Source: Alicyclobacillus tolerans | GTDB lineage: Bacteria > Bacillota > Bacilli > Alicyclobacillales > Alicyclobacillaceae | Assembly (NCBI RefSeq): GCF_021739485.1 | Contig: NZ_JAJFNK010000015.1 | Location: forward strand, 1 to 64,000 | Direction: 5' to 3' | Length of the DNA: 64,000 bases | Part shown: piece by piece, positions 1-9,180 of the stretch | Layout: each line of letters starts with the position of its first letter | Position numbering within the stretch: position 1 is the stretch's first letter | Notes under the pieces: generated by a model | What the model was told of the DNA's origin: nothing | Database searches by the model: none | The model's input: only the letters and a program-made list of their open reading frames with translations | Program-made: the position numbers and the translations under genes

Positions 1-107
1 AAGCCCTGTGTAGCCGGGTGGTTGTCAACCTGCCCTGATGTCACCCCACCTCGCAAGCGAAGGAAGGAGATTCGAAAGAATCGTTTGCACTTCCGGGGAG
101 TGGCAAG

Positions 108-138
108 CTCCCGCCTCTATGCGCAGCTTAGGCGGGAG
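108..138. other. Inverted repeat just after spoIIR
   Basis: A 9-bp perfect inverted repeat (CTCCCGCCT and AGGCGGGAG, 13-nt loop) lies immediately beyond the spoIIR stop codon. It could end spoIIR transcription, but no T-tract follows on either strand, so this is only a possible terminator. I see nothing else in bases 1-107. Confidence 0.3.
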
Positions 139-828
139 TCAGTTGACCATGTTCTTTACAGATTTCCACAACTCTTCCCCATAATCAAGTGTCGCCAACC
201 GCACTGCGACTTCGGTGGTGCCGCCGGAACCATTCGGGACCTGCACCGTTTCAAGCGGCGGAAAATCGGGGAAGCCGCCGGTATTCGGGACTGCGTCGCC
301 ATCGGCAATGTCGATGAAGCACAGGGGTGGAAACAGCACGCACCACCAGTTTTGGCCTTTGCCTTGCCCGAGTACGATGCGCAAGGCTTCGTAGTTTCCG
401 GCCGGGTAAACCTGATTCCCGTAGATTTTAGTAGGAAACGGGACGATCCCAACGTTTGCCGTAACCGGATAGGTGTAGCCGCGTTTGCGGACGACGTCCA
501 GCGCAATCGTGCGCAGTTGCGGCAAGTCGCTTCTGACGATCGCCCGCGCTTGGCTCGGTGTCTTGGCGTTCTTCAACAGTCCAGCCACCTTTAGGACAAT
601 GGCGTCGCGAACTGCGCGCTTGGTATTCTGATCGGCTGTGCTGTCGCTGTTGGCGATGATGCGAAGCCTGAGGGCTTGCTTGGGAATTGGAGCGTCATGA
701 GGTACAGCGATGTTGTACGACGCCTGAGTCTTGCCTGCGCCTCCCGCCGGAACTCCCATGGCCCAGCGGCCTACTCCCACCACCAATGCGATCGCGAACA
801 GAAAAATAAACAAGCGCTTCAGTGCCAT
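139..828 (-). CDS. spoIIR: Stage II sporulation protein R (SpoIIR)
   Basis: A 229-residue secreted forespore signalling protein. In Bacillus SpoIIR is made under sigma-F in the forespore, is exported into the intermembrane space and triggers SpoIIGA to process pro-sigma-E in the mother cell. An N-terminal hydrophobic stretch (about residues 5-25) fits export or membrane anchoring, and the conserved core includes LRLRIIANSDSTADQ and TYPVTANVGIVPFP. The ATG start is preceded by AGGAGG at good spacing. The gene lies next to prmC-prfA, the same neighbourhood as in Bacillus. Family and synteny agree, so the call is firm. No clear sigma-F promoter could be fixed in the 100 bases upstream. Confidence 0.93.
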   Translation of the reverse strand: MALKRLFIFLFAIALVVGVGRWAMGVPAGGAGKTQASYNIAVPHDAPIPKQALRLRIIANSDSTADQNTKRAVRDAIVLKVAGLLKNAKTPSQARAIVRSDLPQLRTIALDVVRKRGYTYPVTANVGIVPFPTKIYGNQVYPAGNYEALRIVLGQGKGQNWWCVLFPPLCFIDIADGDAVPNTGGFPDFPPLETVQVPNGSGGTTEVAVRLATLDYGEELWKSVKNMVN

Positions 829-988
829 TGTCTACGCCTCCTATCATTTCTAGCAAACAGTATGGCCAGCAAATGATAGGTTTAGACGGCAGGCACCGTT
901 TCGTTCGAAAAATTAAAGTCAAGACATGGGGCTGGGGCGGGCAACACCCAACGCGCAGAGCAAAGCGCAGCCCCTTACAACCGCAGCT

Positions 989-1987
989 CTAGGCTCGCCG
1001 ACGGCCCCGCACCACTCGTTCGATACCGCGCAAATCCGCAACCGCGTCAAACTCCCAACGCGCCCACTTGGCGTTGGAATCCTCTTCAAACAACCCGATG
1101 ACGTCCTTGGCCTGCCCCATGCCCACTTCCAAAAACACTGCAGCAGGCCCGGGGCAAAAGGCGGTGTCTCCAACCGACGCGATCGCGCGGTAAAAATCCA
1201 ACCCGTCCTGACCGCCGTCCAGAGCCAATCGCGGTTCGTGTCCACGCACCTCTTCGTCCAAGGCCAAGACGTCAGCCGACGGGATATAAGGCGGATTGCT
1301 CACCACTACGTTCAAAAGCGGAAGTTCGTCCGCTTGGCGGATGGCCAGGTCTTGCAGCAGCCGGAAGCCGTCACCTTGGATAAAACGCACCGGTGCCTGC
1401 AGACGGTCGCTGTTGTCCTTCGCAATGGCCAGCGCGTCCGCCGAGATGTCGACCGCGTAGACCGCAGATTGTGGGCATTCGAGCTGCATAGTCACCGCAA
1501 TGGCGCCGCTGCCCGTTCCCACGTCAAGGATCGCGGCGTCCGGGCACAGCGCATTGACCCACTTTGCCGCTTCGTCGACGAGCACTTCGGTTTCCGGGCG
1601 GGGAATCAGGCACCCCGGTCTTACGGCAAATGCCCGCCCATAAAAAAAAGCTTCCCCCGTGATGTACTGCAGGGGAATCCGTTCCAGTCGTTGTTTCACG
1701 GCCGGTTCAAACCGCTCCATAATGCCCTCTGGCACGGGTTCTTGAAGCGAGGTGACGAGCTGGGTGCGCGTCCAACCCGAAGCGTGCATAAACAGCACTT
1801 CCGCCTCGAAATGAGCCACATCCCTCAAGCGGGCGGTCTCACTGGAATCCCCCGCCGTTGGAGCCTCGCGCAACCACTGTTCCTGGGCCCAGCGCAGCGC
1901 TTGAATCACCGTCCTGGCCCCATTCATCGCAGTCCCATTCGCCCCGGTCCCAGCGGGCACATTCATCGCATTGCCTTGTCCGTCCAT
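989..1987 (-). CDS. prmC: Release-factor glutamine N5-methyltransferase (PrmC/HemK)
   Basis: Methylates the glutamine of the GGQ motif in release factors RF1 and RF2, using S-adenosylmethionine. The 332-residue protein has the SAM-binding motif ILDVGTGSGAIAVT in the middle and the catalytic NPPY tetrapeptide (VVSNPPYIPSADV) after it. The N-terminus carries about 20 extra residues rich in Gly, Ala, Asn and Met before the usual helical substrate-binding domain. A GGAGG 11 nt upstream supports the chosen ATG, but the internal Met at residue 21 is a possible start. It begins 6 bp after the prfA stop, so the enzyme and its RF1 substrate are translated from one transcript. Confidence 0.93.
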   Translation of the reverse strand: MDGQGNAMNVPAGTGANGTAMNGARTVIQALRWAQEQWLREAPTAGDSSETARLRDVAHFEAEVLFMHASGWTRTQLVTSLQEPVPEGIMERFEPAVKQRLERIPLQYITGEAFFYGRAFAVRPGCLIPRPETEVLVDEAAKWVNALCPDAAILDVGTGSGAIAVTMQLECPQSAVYAVDISADALAIAKDNSDRLQAPVRFIQGDGFRLLQDLAIRQADELPLLNVVVSNPPYIPSADVLALDEEVRGHEPRLALDGGQDGLDFYRAIASVGDTAFCPGPAAVFLEVGMGQAKDVIGLFEEDSNAKWARWEFDAVADLRGIERVVRGRRRA

Positions 1988-1993
1988 GGCGGC

Positions 1994-3064
1994 TTATGCC
2001 TCCGCTGCTTGCAGCATCTGCGCCCGGTCTGCGACAATCAACCCTTGGATGATTTCTTCCAGGTCGCCGTCGAGCACCGCTTCCAGCCGGTGCAAGGTCA
2101 ACCCAATGCGATGGTCCGTCACCCGGCTTTGCGGAAAGTTGTACGTGCGGATGCGTTCGCTGCGATCGCCTGTGCCTACCTGGCTCTTGCGGTTGGCCGC
2201 GAGTTCCTGCTGCTGCTCCATCTCGTACTTCTCAAACAGCCGAGCCCGCAGCACGCGCATCGCCTTATCGCGGTTCTTCAGCTGCGACTTTTCGTCCTGA
2301 CACGACACGACAATACCCGTGGGCATGTGCGTGATGCGCACTGCCGATTGCGTGGTATTGACGCTTTGGCCGCCGGGCCCGGTGGAACAGAAGGTGTCGA
2401 TGCGGATGTCCTTTTCGTGGATCTCGATCTGGATGTCCTCCACCTCAGGCAGCACGGCCACAGTCGCCGTCGACGTGTGGATGCGCCCGCCAGATTCCGT
2501 CACTGGCACCCGCTGCACGCGGTGCGTGCCGCTTTCGAACTTCAGCTTGCTGTAGGCGCCGCGGCCTTGGATGGACAGCGTAGCTTCTTTCAAGCCGCCG
2601 ATGTCGGTATAGTGGGTGTCGATGACCTCCGTCTTCCACCCGGACCGTTCCGCGTAACGCATGTACATGCGCAAAAGCTGCGCGGCAAACAAAGCGGCCT
2701 CTTCTCCGCCTGCGGCAGACCGAACCTCGACAAACACGCTTTTATCGTCGTTGGGGTCTTTCGGAAGCAGCAGAATCTGCAGCTGCTCCTGAATTTCTCC
2801 GAGCCGTTCGCTCAACAAATCGATCTCCGATTTCACAAATTCCTTCATGTCGTCGTCCAGTTTCTCCGACAACATCGACTTGGCCTCTTGCAGCTGTTGC
2901 GTGACGTCCCGGTACTGCCGGTACATTTCCACGGTCTCCGCCATATCGGACTGCTCCTTGGAATACTGGCGGAGTTTGTCGGTGTCGCTGATCACGTCGG
3001 GATCGCAAAGCAAAGCACTCAGGTGCTCGTAACGGTCTTCCATGGCTTGCAGTCTGTCAAACAC
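1994..3064 (-). CDS. prfA: Peptide chain release factor 1 (RF1)
   Basis: Recognises UAA and UAG stop codons in the ribosomal A site and triggers peptidyl-tRNA hydrolysis. The 356-residue length is typical. The codon-recognition tripeptide is PVT at residues 187-189. The catalytic GGQ is at residues 231-233 within [14 protein letters not shown], so this is RF1 (PxT) rather than RF2 (SPF). The start is GTG, preceded by AAGGAGG about 10 nt upstream. It is the first gene of a prfA-prmC pair whose next neighbour downstream is spoIIR. tdk, which lies upstream of prfA in Bacillus, is absent here. Confidence 0.96.
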   Translation of the reverse strand: MFDRLQAMEDRYEHLSALLCDPDVISDTDKLRQYSKEQSDMAETVEMYRQYRDVTQQLQEAKSMLSEKLDDDMKEFVKSEIDLLSERLGEIQEQLQILLLPKDPNDDKSVFVEVRSAAGGEEAALFAAQLLRMYMRYAERSGWKTEVIDTHYTDIGGLKEATLSIQGRGAYSKLKFESGTHRVQRVPVTESGGRIHTSTATVAVLPEVEDIQIEIHEKDIRIDTFCSTGPGGQSVNTTQSAVRITHMPTGIVVSCQDEKSQLKNRDKAMRVLRARLFEKYEMEQQQELAANRKSQVGTGDRSERIRTYNFPQSRVTDHRIGLTLHRLEAVLDGDLEEIIQGLIVADRAQMLQAAEA

Positions 3065-3204
3065 CTCTAGCGCACCTCCTTACTGTCAAAATGCTTACTG
3101 TAAAAACTCTCGCTCACGCGATGCTCACTGTCACAACATATGCAAAAGGCCAATGCCGTCTTTCAATCTGGTCTCTCCCCCGCCTGTTGCAGGCAAAACG
3201 GAAG

Positions 3205-3236
3205 AGGCCAGGGTCGGAAAAGACGAGCCTTGGCCT
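3205..3236 (-). terminator. Likely rpmE terminator
   Basis: A hairpin 13 bp past the rpmE stop codon: an AGGCCA/TGGCCT stem extended by GC and wobble pairs, followed on the minus strand by a loose T-rich stretch (CTTCCGTTTT). The position is right for ending rpmE before prfA; the U-tract is imperfect. Confidence 0.5.
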
Positions 3237-3248
3237 TTAAAAACGAAG

Positions 3249-3461
3249 CTATTGAGCTTTTTGCTGAATGCCGTACTTTTTATTGAACTTGTCGACACGA
3301 CCACCCGCATCGATGAACTTCTGTTTGCCGGTAAAGAACGGATGGCACTTCGAGCAAATTTCTACGCGAAGGTTCTCCTTAATCGAGCCGGTCTCAAAGG
3401 TTTCACCACATGCGCACGTCACCGTGGTTACATGGTAATTCGGATGAATTTCCGCCTTCAT
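3249..3461 (-). CDS. rpmE: 50S ribosomal protein L31, zinc-binding form
   Basis: A 70-residue protein of the large ribosomal subunit that takes part in subunit bridging. It has the four zinc-ligand cysteines of the C+ form (C16, C18, C36, C39; motifs TCACGETF and [12 protein letters not shown]), so it needs zinc, unlike the zinc-independent YtiA type. The sequence begins [10 protein letters not shown] as is usual. A GAGGTG lies upstream of the ATG. The gene has its own promoter about 45 bp upstream and a hairpin just behind it, so it is probably monocistronic. Confidence 0.97.
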   Translation of the reverse strand: MKAEIHPNYHVTTVTCACGETFETGSIKENLRVEICSKCHPFFTGKQKFIDAGGRVDKFNKKYGIQQKAQ

Positions 3462-3503
3462 TTATTTCACCTCTTTCAAATCGGGCGTGAAGCACTGCCG
3501 AGT

Positions 3504-3532
3504 ATTATAACATGTAAATGGATGATTGTACA
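3504..3532 (-). promoter_or_regulatory. Sigma-A type promoter of rpmE
   Basis: On the minus strand TGTACA (4 of 6 to the -35 consensus) and TATAAT (perfect -10) are separated by exactly 17 bp. The -10 box lies about 42 bp upstream of the rpmE start. From 3533 to 3779, between this promoter and the radical SAM gene, I see no convincing gene, only G/T-rich repetitive sequence on the minus strand. Confidence 0.65.
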
Positions 3533-3779
3533 GCCTCGATCCGAAGCAGTCTCTCACCTGCACCGTCTGACGGGATCACATTGTACACAAAAGCTCCCCG
3601 GTTGCCAACCGGAATTGGTTTCCTCACCGCCTGGCAACCGCTTTGCAACGGCATCACAACCACAAGCCCCAGCCGCGCCCCAACCACAAGTCCCAACTGC
3701 AAGCCTCAACCGCTGTCCGGCGGCCCCGCTCCAAACGCTGCCGCCATCGCAGCTCGGTTTCCAAATCTCCAAATCCTGC

Positions 3780-5075
3780 CTAGTTCGAGTTCGCTCCGGA
3801 TTTACTGCCTAAGGGAGTGTGGGAATAGGAACCCACCTCGAGCCCAGGCACCTCGTCCTTGAGGATCTCGATGACCGACAGCATCCCCAACAAATCGCCT
3901 TGCTGCGGCGGAATTTGGTTCAGGTAGTACTCGGCGTCAATATTCAGGTTGCGCATCTGCACCAGTTTTACCCCAGTAGCCCGCAGGAAATCGACCATCG
4001 CTTCCACTTCTTCTTCGCGGTCGGTCACCCCTGGGAAGACGAGGTAGTTGATGGAGGTGTACACACCGCGATCGGATGCGTACTTCAGCGATGCGGCAAC
4101 GTCGCTCACCCCGTAGCCGCGCGGGCGATAGTACGCGTTGTAGTGGTCCGGCAGAGCGCTGATGGTGCTCACGCGCATCATGTCAAGTCCGGCGTCCACA
4201 ATCGCCGAGATGGCTTTCGTCATGCCCGCGTTGGTGTTGATGTTGATATAGCCGTCTTTAGTCACTTCCCGCACCCGTCGGATGGCCTGGACAATGGCCG
4301 GCCACCGCGTGGATGGCTCGCCTTCGCAGCCTTGCCCGAAACTGATGATGCCATTTTTCGTCTGACGAATGTGCGTGAGCATCACGTCTACCATCTCGTC
4401 GGCGCTGGGATGGAACGTCAGGCGAGTCTGCGGAGACGGGAAGGGAGAGTCGTCGGGCTGCTCGGAGATACAGCCTACACATCCCGCATTGCACGTCGAG
4501 GACACAGGCAGTGCGCCTTCCAAGCGCCCAAGAAACGTGTTTTTCGCCGTTAAGCACCCGTAGTCCAAAGCGCAGTGAGACAGGTGCTCAAACAGCCGGT
4601 TGTCCGAATGATGTGCCAGCATCTCCCCGACTGCCCGTTGAACCTTGTCTTCCGGCGCGTACAGCGGATTCCACAGATCGGGATTGTCGGTGAGGTGAGC
4701 GGCAGCATAAACCTTGCCTTTGTACCAGCCCACCGCTGTGTAGCCAAACAGCGGCAAGGTGACTTCGTCGCCGGCTTGTTCCCCAGGGCGTTTGACGTAT
4801 CCTGGCAGCAACAGCCTTGTGAATCCCTGCGGAAGTAATGCGCCGACCGCATAACGGGATTCGTCGAGCTGAACCATTTCGCCCGTCTCGGGATCCGTTC
4901 CGACCGCCCGCGTCCCTGGAAGCCACGTCAAGGTTGCACCTTCAGGCAACTCGATCCATTCGGCGTCTTCGACGTCCGTCAAATACATGCCCGTCCGACC
5001 CGCCGGCGATAAGAACTCGTGGTTCATCACCTCGCCGTGCGCGTTCGCGAACAGCAACCGAGGAGTTTTTGACAC
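3780..5075 (-). CDS. Radical SAM protein of unknown substrate
   Basis: A 431-residue protein with the radical SAM iron-sulphur signature CNAGCVGC (CX3CX2C) near residue 182. It is followed by the usual partial TIM-barrel features: SFGQGCEGEPS, a GGE-like glycine/acidic motif, and ININTNAGM. About 180 residues precede the barrel and resemble no domain I recognise. The family cleaves S-adenosylmethionine to a 5'-deoxyadenosyl radical, but the substrate cannot be told from the sequence. The start is GTG, with GAGG about 7 nt upstream. It sits between rho and rpmE on the same strand, about 100 bp after rho, so it may be read through from rho. The domain call is sure; the function is unknown. Confidence 0.85.
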   Translation of the reverse strand: MSKTPRLLFANAHGEVMNHEFLSPAGRTGMYLTDVEDAEWIELPEGATLTWLPGTRAVGTDPETGEMVQLDESRYAVGALLPQGFTRLLLPGYVKRPGEQAGDEVTLPLFGYTAVGWYKGKVYAAAHLTDNPDLWNPLYAPEDKVQRAVGEMLAHHSDNRLFEHLSHCALDYGCLTAKNTFLGRLEGALPVSSTCNAGCVGCISEQPDDSPFPSPQTRLTFHPSADEMVDVMLTHIRQTKNGIISFGQGCEGEPSTRWPAIVQAIRRVREVTKDGYININTNAGMTKAISAIVDAGLDMMRVSTISALPDHYNAYYRPRGYGVSDVAASLKYASDRGVYTSINYLVFPGVTDREEEVEAMVDFLRATGVKLVQMRNLNIDAEYYLNQIPPQQGDLLGMLSVIEILKDEVPGLEVGSYSHTPLGSKSGANSN

Positions 5076-5179
5076 ATTGTAACCTCATTTCACGGCAAAA
5101 ATTGAACCCACAAGATTGGTAAAAACCGAAGAAATTTGCGTAGATCAAGGGGTGGTGAGCAAAGCAAGGAGATTACTTT

Positions 5180-6430
5180 TTACTTTTTATCCCGGTGGGA
5201 CTCCAAACCGGCCAAGAATTCGGCGTTGGTCTTGTAGTTCCTGAACTTGCGAATAAACAGTTCCGTAAATTCCTGGTTCTCTCCCATCGACTTGCGGATC
5301 GCCCAGACTTTATCAAGTTCCTCTTTCGTCAACAGCATTTCTTCGCGCCGAGTTCCGGAACGCCGGATGTCAAGGGCTGGGAAGACCCGCTTTTCAGCCA
5401 GTTTGCGATCCAAATGCAGCTCCAAATTGCCGGTGCCCTTAAATTCTTCGTAAATCACGTCGTCCATACGCGATCCGGTGTCAATGAGCGCGGTCGCCAG
5501 AATCGTCAGACTGCCGCCTTCTTCCACGTTGCGGGCGGCTCCGAAAAAGCGCTTTGGACGGTGGAATGCCGCCGGATCGATACCGCCTGACAGCGTGCGC
5601 CCGCTGGGCGGAACCACAAGGTTGTAAGCCCTGGCCAAACGCGTAATGCTGTCGAGCAAAATCACCACGTCGCGCTTGTGTTCGACGAGCCGGAGTGCGC
5701 GTTCCAACACCAGTTCCGCCACTTTGATGTGGTTTTCTGGCACTTCGTCAAAGGTAGAAGCAATCACTTCGCCCTTGACTGAGCGCTGCATATCCGTGAC
5801 TTCTTCAGGGCGTTCGTCGATCAACAACACAATGAGTGTCGCCTCAGGGTAATTCGTGGCAATGCTGTGTGCAATCTCTTTGAGTAAGAGTGTCTTACCT
5901 GCCTTTGGCGGTGCTACAATCAACCCGCGTTGTCCAAATCCGACCGGTGCGAATAAGTCGATGATGCGTGTTGCAATTTTGTCAGGAGACGTTTCCGTAA
6001 CCATGCGTCTTTGGGGAAACAACGGAGTAAGTGCGGGGAAATGCAATCGTTCTGCCGCCACTTCAGGGCTGACGCCGTTGACTGCCTCCACGTGAAGCAA
6101 ACCAAAGTACCTCTCGTTGTCTTTGGGGGGCCTGACTTTGCCTGACACCAGGTCACCCGTGCGTAAGTCAAACCGTCGAATCTGCGAAGCGGCAACGTAA
6201 ATGTCCTCGGCGCTGGGCAGGTACCCCACCGGTCTTAGGAACCCGTAACCATCCTGCATGATTTCCAGAATGCCTTCCGCAAACATCAGACCGTCTTTTT
6301 CCGCTTGCGCTCGAAGGATTGCGAAGATTAGTTCGCGCTTTTTCATGTTGCCGTAATACGGTATCTGGAACTCTTTCGCCATCTTGTAGAGTTCCGTTAA
6401 CCGGAGCTGTTCAAGTTCCCGTATATCCAA
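5180..6430 (-). CDS. rho: Transcription termination factor Rho
   Basis: A hexameric RNA-dependent ATPase that dissociates RNA polymerase at Rho-dependent terminators. The 416 residues comprise an N-terminal helical domain and RNA-binding cold-shock-like domain ([15 protein letters not shown]), then the RecA-type ATPase with Walker A APPKAGKT (residues 173-180) and Walker [11 protein letters not shown]. The start appears to be TTG with GGGGGA upstream; no in-frame ATG gives a fuller N-terminus. The spacing to an upstream -10 box supports a short leader. It lies on the same strand as glpX and the radical SAM gene. Confidence 0.96.
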   Translation of the reverse strand: MDIRELEQLRLTELYKMAKEFQIPYYGNMKKRELIFAILRAQAEKDGLMFAEGILEIMQDGYGFLRPVGYLPSAEDIYVAASQIRRFDLRTGDLVSGKVRPPKDNERYFGLLHVEAVNGVSPEVAAERLHFPALTPLFPQRRMVTETSPDKIATRIIDLFAPVGFGQRGLIVAPPKAGKTLLLKEIAHSIATNYPEATLIVLLIDERPEEVTDMQRSVKGEVIASTFDEVPENHIKVAELVLERALRLVEHKRDVVILLDSITRLARAYNLVVPPSGRTLSGGIDPAAFHRPKRFFGAARNVEEGGSLTILATALIDTGSRMDDVIYEEFKGTGNLELHLDRKLAEKRVFPALDIRRSGTRREEMLLTKEELDKVWAIRKSMGENQEFTELFIRKFRNYKTNAEFLAGLESHRDKK

Positions 6431-6477
6431 TAGGCGTCCCCCACTTCTGCAGTAAGGCCCAAAGTGCGACCGCTTGC

Positions 6478-6486
6478 ATTATACCA
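6478..6486 (-). promoter_or_regulatory. Extended -10 promoter of rho
   Basis: The minus strand reads TGGTATAAT, a perfect extended -10 element, about 48 bp upstream of the rho start. The only TTGACA nearby is 7 bp away, too close to act as its -35 box. The same CATGGTATAAT string occurs ahead of speE. The rest of 6487-6670 shows no gene. Confidence 0.55.
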
Positions 6487-6670
6487 TGTTTGTCAATGTA
6501 ATCCTATCCTAGCATGGCACGATTCTTTTTACAGTATTCTACGTGTGCATCTGGAGTGTCTTGGCGCGCTTTTTGGCGAGGTGAGGCGATGCACCCGGTT
6601 TGCAGCGTCACACACTATTCGGTTTGCACGATTCGCGCGGCAGTTATACATACCTGACGCCTTGTGCGGA

Positions 6671-7645
6671 TTACTTTGTCAGGCGATTGATGTTCGGTTT
6701 GCGGGACAAGTCGTGAACCGCCTCGATAAAGCGCACTGTGCCCGTTTGGGCGCGCATCACGATGGAGTGCGTCTTGGCCCTGGATTTGCCGATGAACCGG
6801 ACGCCTCGCAGCAACTCTCCGTCGGTGACTCCGGTCGCAGCAAAGATCGCGTCGTCCCCTTTGACCAGGTCTTCCATGCCAAGCACGACGTCGAGGTCTT
6901 TGATGCCCATGGCGTGGCACCGCTCCAGCTGTGCGTCGTCTTCCGGGAGCAGTCTCCCTTGCATTTCGCCGCCCAGGCACTTCAGCGCTGCAGCCGCCAA
7001 TACGCCTTCAGGGGCCCCCCCGCTGCCAAACAGGATGTCTACGCCGGTTTCTTCAAACGCCGTGTTGAGTGCCGCTGCGACGTCGCCGTCCGAGATCAGC
7101 TTAATGCGCGCACCCGCGCTGCGCACCTCTTCAATCAGTTTGGCGTGCCGGGGCCGATCGAGAATGACGGCCACCACGTCGGAAATGTCCTTATCCGTGG
7201 CCTTTGCGACCGCCTTCAGGTTCTCCGCAACGGAGGCATTCAAGTCCACTTTGCCTTTGGCCTTAGGTCCCACTGCGATTTTCTCCATGTACATGTCCGG
7301 GGCGTGAAGCAGCGTTCCCGCCGGGGCCACTGCGACGACGGCCATGGCGTTCCACAGGCCTTTGGCCAAAATGTTGGTGCCTTCCAGCGGATCGACTGCC
7401 ACGTCGAGCTGCGGAGCGTCCCCCGTACCCAGCTTTTCACCGATATACAGCATCGGGGCCTCGTCCATTTCCCCTTCGCCAATCACCACAGTCCCATCCA
7501 TGGAGACCGTATCAAACATCATTCTCATTGCCGTCGTGGCCGCGTCGTCCGCTTCCATTTTCCGGCCTAGCCCCATCCAGCGAGCGCTGTTGAGAGCCGC
7601 CATTTCTGTAACACGTGCGATTTCAAGTGCTAGTTCGCGTTCCAC
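6671..7645 (-). CDS. glpX: Class II fructose-1,6-bisphosphatase (GlpX)
   Basis: Hydrolyses fructose-1,6-bisphosphate to fructose-6-phosphate in gluconeogenesis, with metal ions. The 324-residue length fits the GlpX family. Typical blocks are [18 protein letters not shown] (metal and phosphate binding), [11 protein letters not shown] and [19 protein letters not shown]. The start is GTG, 8 nt after AGGAG. In Bacillus glpX lies between murAB and rho; here murAB is missing and rho follows directly. Gluconeogenic function fits an organism that also has a beta-oxidation operon nearby. Confidence 0.94.
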   Translation of the reverse strand: MERELALEIARVTEMAALNSARWMGLGRKMEADDAATTAMRMMFDTVSMDGTVVIGEGEMDEAPMLYIGEKLGTGDAPQLDVAVDPLEGTNILAKGLWNAMAVVAVAPAGTLLHAPDMYMEKIAVGPKAKGKVDLNASVAENLKAVAKATDKDISDVVAVILDRPRHAKLIEEVRSAGARIKLISDGDVAAALNTAFEETGVDILFGSGGAPEGVLAAAALKCLGGEMQGRLLPEDDAQLERCHAMGIKDLDVVLGMEDLVKGDDAIFAATGVTDGELLRGVRFIGKSRAKTHSIVMRAQTGTVRFIEAVHDLSRKPNINRLTK

Positions 7646-7753
7646 GTGCTTTCACTCCTATGGGCTTGTATCATGAAAAATACAGGATAAAATGCAGGAA
7701 AAGTATATCACAATTCATCTTATGAGCTATACAGAAATTCCATCACTCACAAA

Positions 7754-7795
7754 GGCCTCGCCGCTCGAAAAATCCCTTCGAGAGTTGAAGAGGCC
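7754..7795. other. Nested inverted repeats between glpX and patA
   Basis: An outer 6-bp stem (GGCCTC/GAGGCC) encloses an inner 6-bp stem (CTCGAA/TTCGAG). It lies between the divergent glpX and patA genes with no T-tract. It may be an operator or an RNA structure in either leader; the role is unknown. Confidence 0.25.
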
Positions 7796-7839
7796 CATCC
7801 TCTCATACACAGTCACCAGAGAATGCCGAAGCTAGGCTG

Positions 7840-7848
7840 TGCTATAGT
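7840..7848 (+). promoter_or_regulatory. Possible extended -10 promoter of patA
   Basis: TGCTATAGT, an extended -10-like element (5 of 6 in the hexamer), lies 44 bp upstream of the chosen patA start. No good -35 box is seen 17 bp upstream. Confidence 0.35.
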
Positions 7849-7892
7849 TTGGGATAAAAGAAATCTCTTCGAAGAAAGTGGGGAGACCGGCC

Positions 7893-9089
7893 GTGACCGC
7901 AGAGCACCCTGACCACATGCCAAATACACAACAAATGCAGCACCTGTTGAACGCGCGCGTCAAAGGCATCGCCATATCGGGCATTCGCAAGTTTTCGCAG
8001 CTTGCCGCCCGCTATCCCGACGCCATTCACCTGACCCTTGGGCAACCAGACTTCTTGACGCCAGAGCACGTGAAACAAGCAGCAAAACAGGCCATCGATA
8101 GGAACCAGACCACCTACACGGCCAACGCCGGACTCATCGAGCTGAGGCAAGCAGCCAGTTCGTTTCTTCAGGCCAAGTATGCCCTGTCTTACGACCCGGA
8201 AACCGAAATCATCGCGACGAATGGAACCAGCGAGGCCATCGACATCGCTTTGCGCGCCATCCTTGAAGAAGGCAGCGAGGTCATTTTGCCTGGCCCGGTC
8301 TACCCTGGATACGAACCGCTCATCCGGTTGGCCGGTGCAAAGCCCGTATACGTGGATACGCGGGACACACAATTTCGCCTGGATGCCAAACGGCTGAGCG
8401 ACGCGATCACGCCGAACACCCGATGCGTGATTCTCCCCTACCCCTCCAACCCGACCGGCACCACATTGAGCCAGGATGACCTCGAACAACTCGCACAGGT
8501 GTTGAACGGAAAACCCATCTTCATCCTGTCCGACGAGATTTACAGTGAGTTGGTGTACGATCGCGATCACGTTTCCATCGCCCATTTTCCTTCCCTGCGC
8601 AGCCAAACCATCGTGGTCAACGGGCTGTCCAAGTCCCACGCCATGACGGGATGGCGCATCGGCTTTACGTTTGCGCCAAAGTACATTACCGAGCAGATGA
8701 TCAAAGTCCACCAGTACAACGCTTCGTGCGCCAGCAGCATCAGTCAGCACGCAGCCATCGAAGCTCTCGGACCTGGCGCAAACGACGCTTTAGGGATGCG
8801 GGAAGAGTACCGGGTGCGCCGGGATTACGTGTGCGACCGCTTGGCTTCGATGGGACTCGCCCTGACCCGCCCATCGGGGGCGTTTTACGCATTCCCGTCA
8901 ATCGAGCGGTTTTCGCTGCCTTCGTTCGAGTTTTCCGCGCGGCTGTTGGAAGAAGCCCGAGTGGCCGTCGTGCCCGGCGACGCGTTTTCACAGCTGGGCG
9001 AAGGGTACATTCGCCTGTCTTACGCCTATTCGATGGAACAACTCACGGAGGGTCTCAACCGCCTCGAGCGCTTCGTCAAGTCGCTGTAA
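7893..9089 (+). CDS. patA: N-acetyl-LL-diaminopimelate aminotransferase (PatA)
   Basis: A fold-type I PLP aminotransferase of 398 residues, very close to Bacillus PatA. The matching blocks are RVKGIAISGIRKFSQLA, YTANAGLIELRQAA, LPYPSNPTGTTLS and NGLSKSHAMTGWRIGF (the PLP lysine is the K in this block). PatA makes N-acetyl-LL-2,6-diaminopimelate from the 6-oxo precursor in the acetylase branch of lysine and diaminopimelate synthesis. The partners dapH and dapL lie right next to it on the opposite strand and converge on it, which supports this role over a general aspartate aminotransferase. GTG at 7893 is preferred because GGGGAG is 7 nt upstream. Alternatives are GTG at 7878 and ATG at 7917. 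Confidence 0.88.
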   Translation: MTAEHPDHMPNTQQMQHLLNARVKGIAISGIRKFSQLAARYPDAIHLTLGQPDFLTPEHVKQAAKQAIDRNQTTYTANAGLIELRQAASSFLQAKYALSYDPETEIIATNGTSEAIDIALRAILEEGSEVILPGPVYPGYEPLIRLAGAKPVYVDTRDTQFRLDAKRLSDAITPNTRCVILPYPSNPTGTTLSQDDLEQLAQVLNGKPIFILSDEIYSELVYDRDHVSIAHFPSLRSQTIVVNGLSKSHAMTGWRIGFTFAPKYITEQMIKVHQYNASCASSISQHAAIEALGPGANDALGMREEYRVRRDYVCDRLASMGLALTRPSGAFYAFPSIERFSLPSFEFSARLLEEARVAVVPGDAFSQLGEGYIRLSYAYSMEQLTEGLNRLERFVKSL

Positions 9090-9114
9090 GAATCAGGCGT
9101 ACGAAAAAAGCGCA

Positions 9115-9162
9115 AGAAAAAACCACCTGCCGCCGCGGCTGTGAAGCGGACGACAGGTGGTT
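9115..9162 (-). terminator. Terminator of the dapH-dapL transcript
   Basis: A 9-bp perfect stem (AACCACCTG/CAGGTGGTT) with a GC-rich loop, followed on the minus strand by TTTTTTCTT. It sits in the 90-bp gap between the convergent patA and dapL genes and has a U-tract only in the dapL direction. Confidence 0.75.
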
Positions 9163-9180
9163 CGTGTGGAAAATCGTACA

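Noticed and set aside
926..3070. A 714-codon plus-strand open frame
   Set aside because: It is antisense to prmC and prfA, is rich in His, Arg and Gln as GC-rich shadow frames are, and lacks any recognised motif or start signal.
7842..8750. A 302-codon minus-strand frame
   Set aside because: It lies opposite patA, which has full family motifs; the antisense frame has none.
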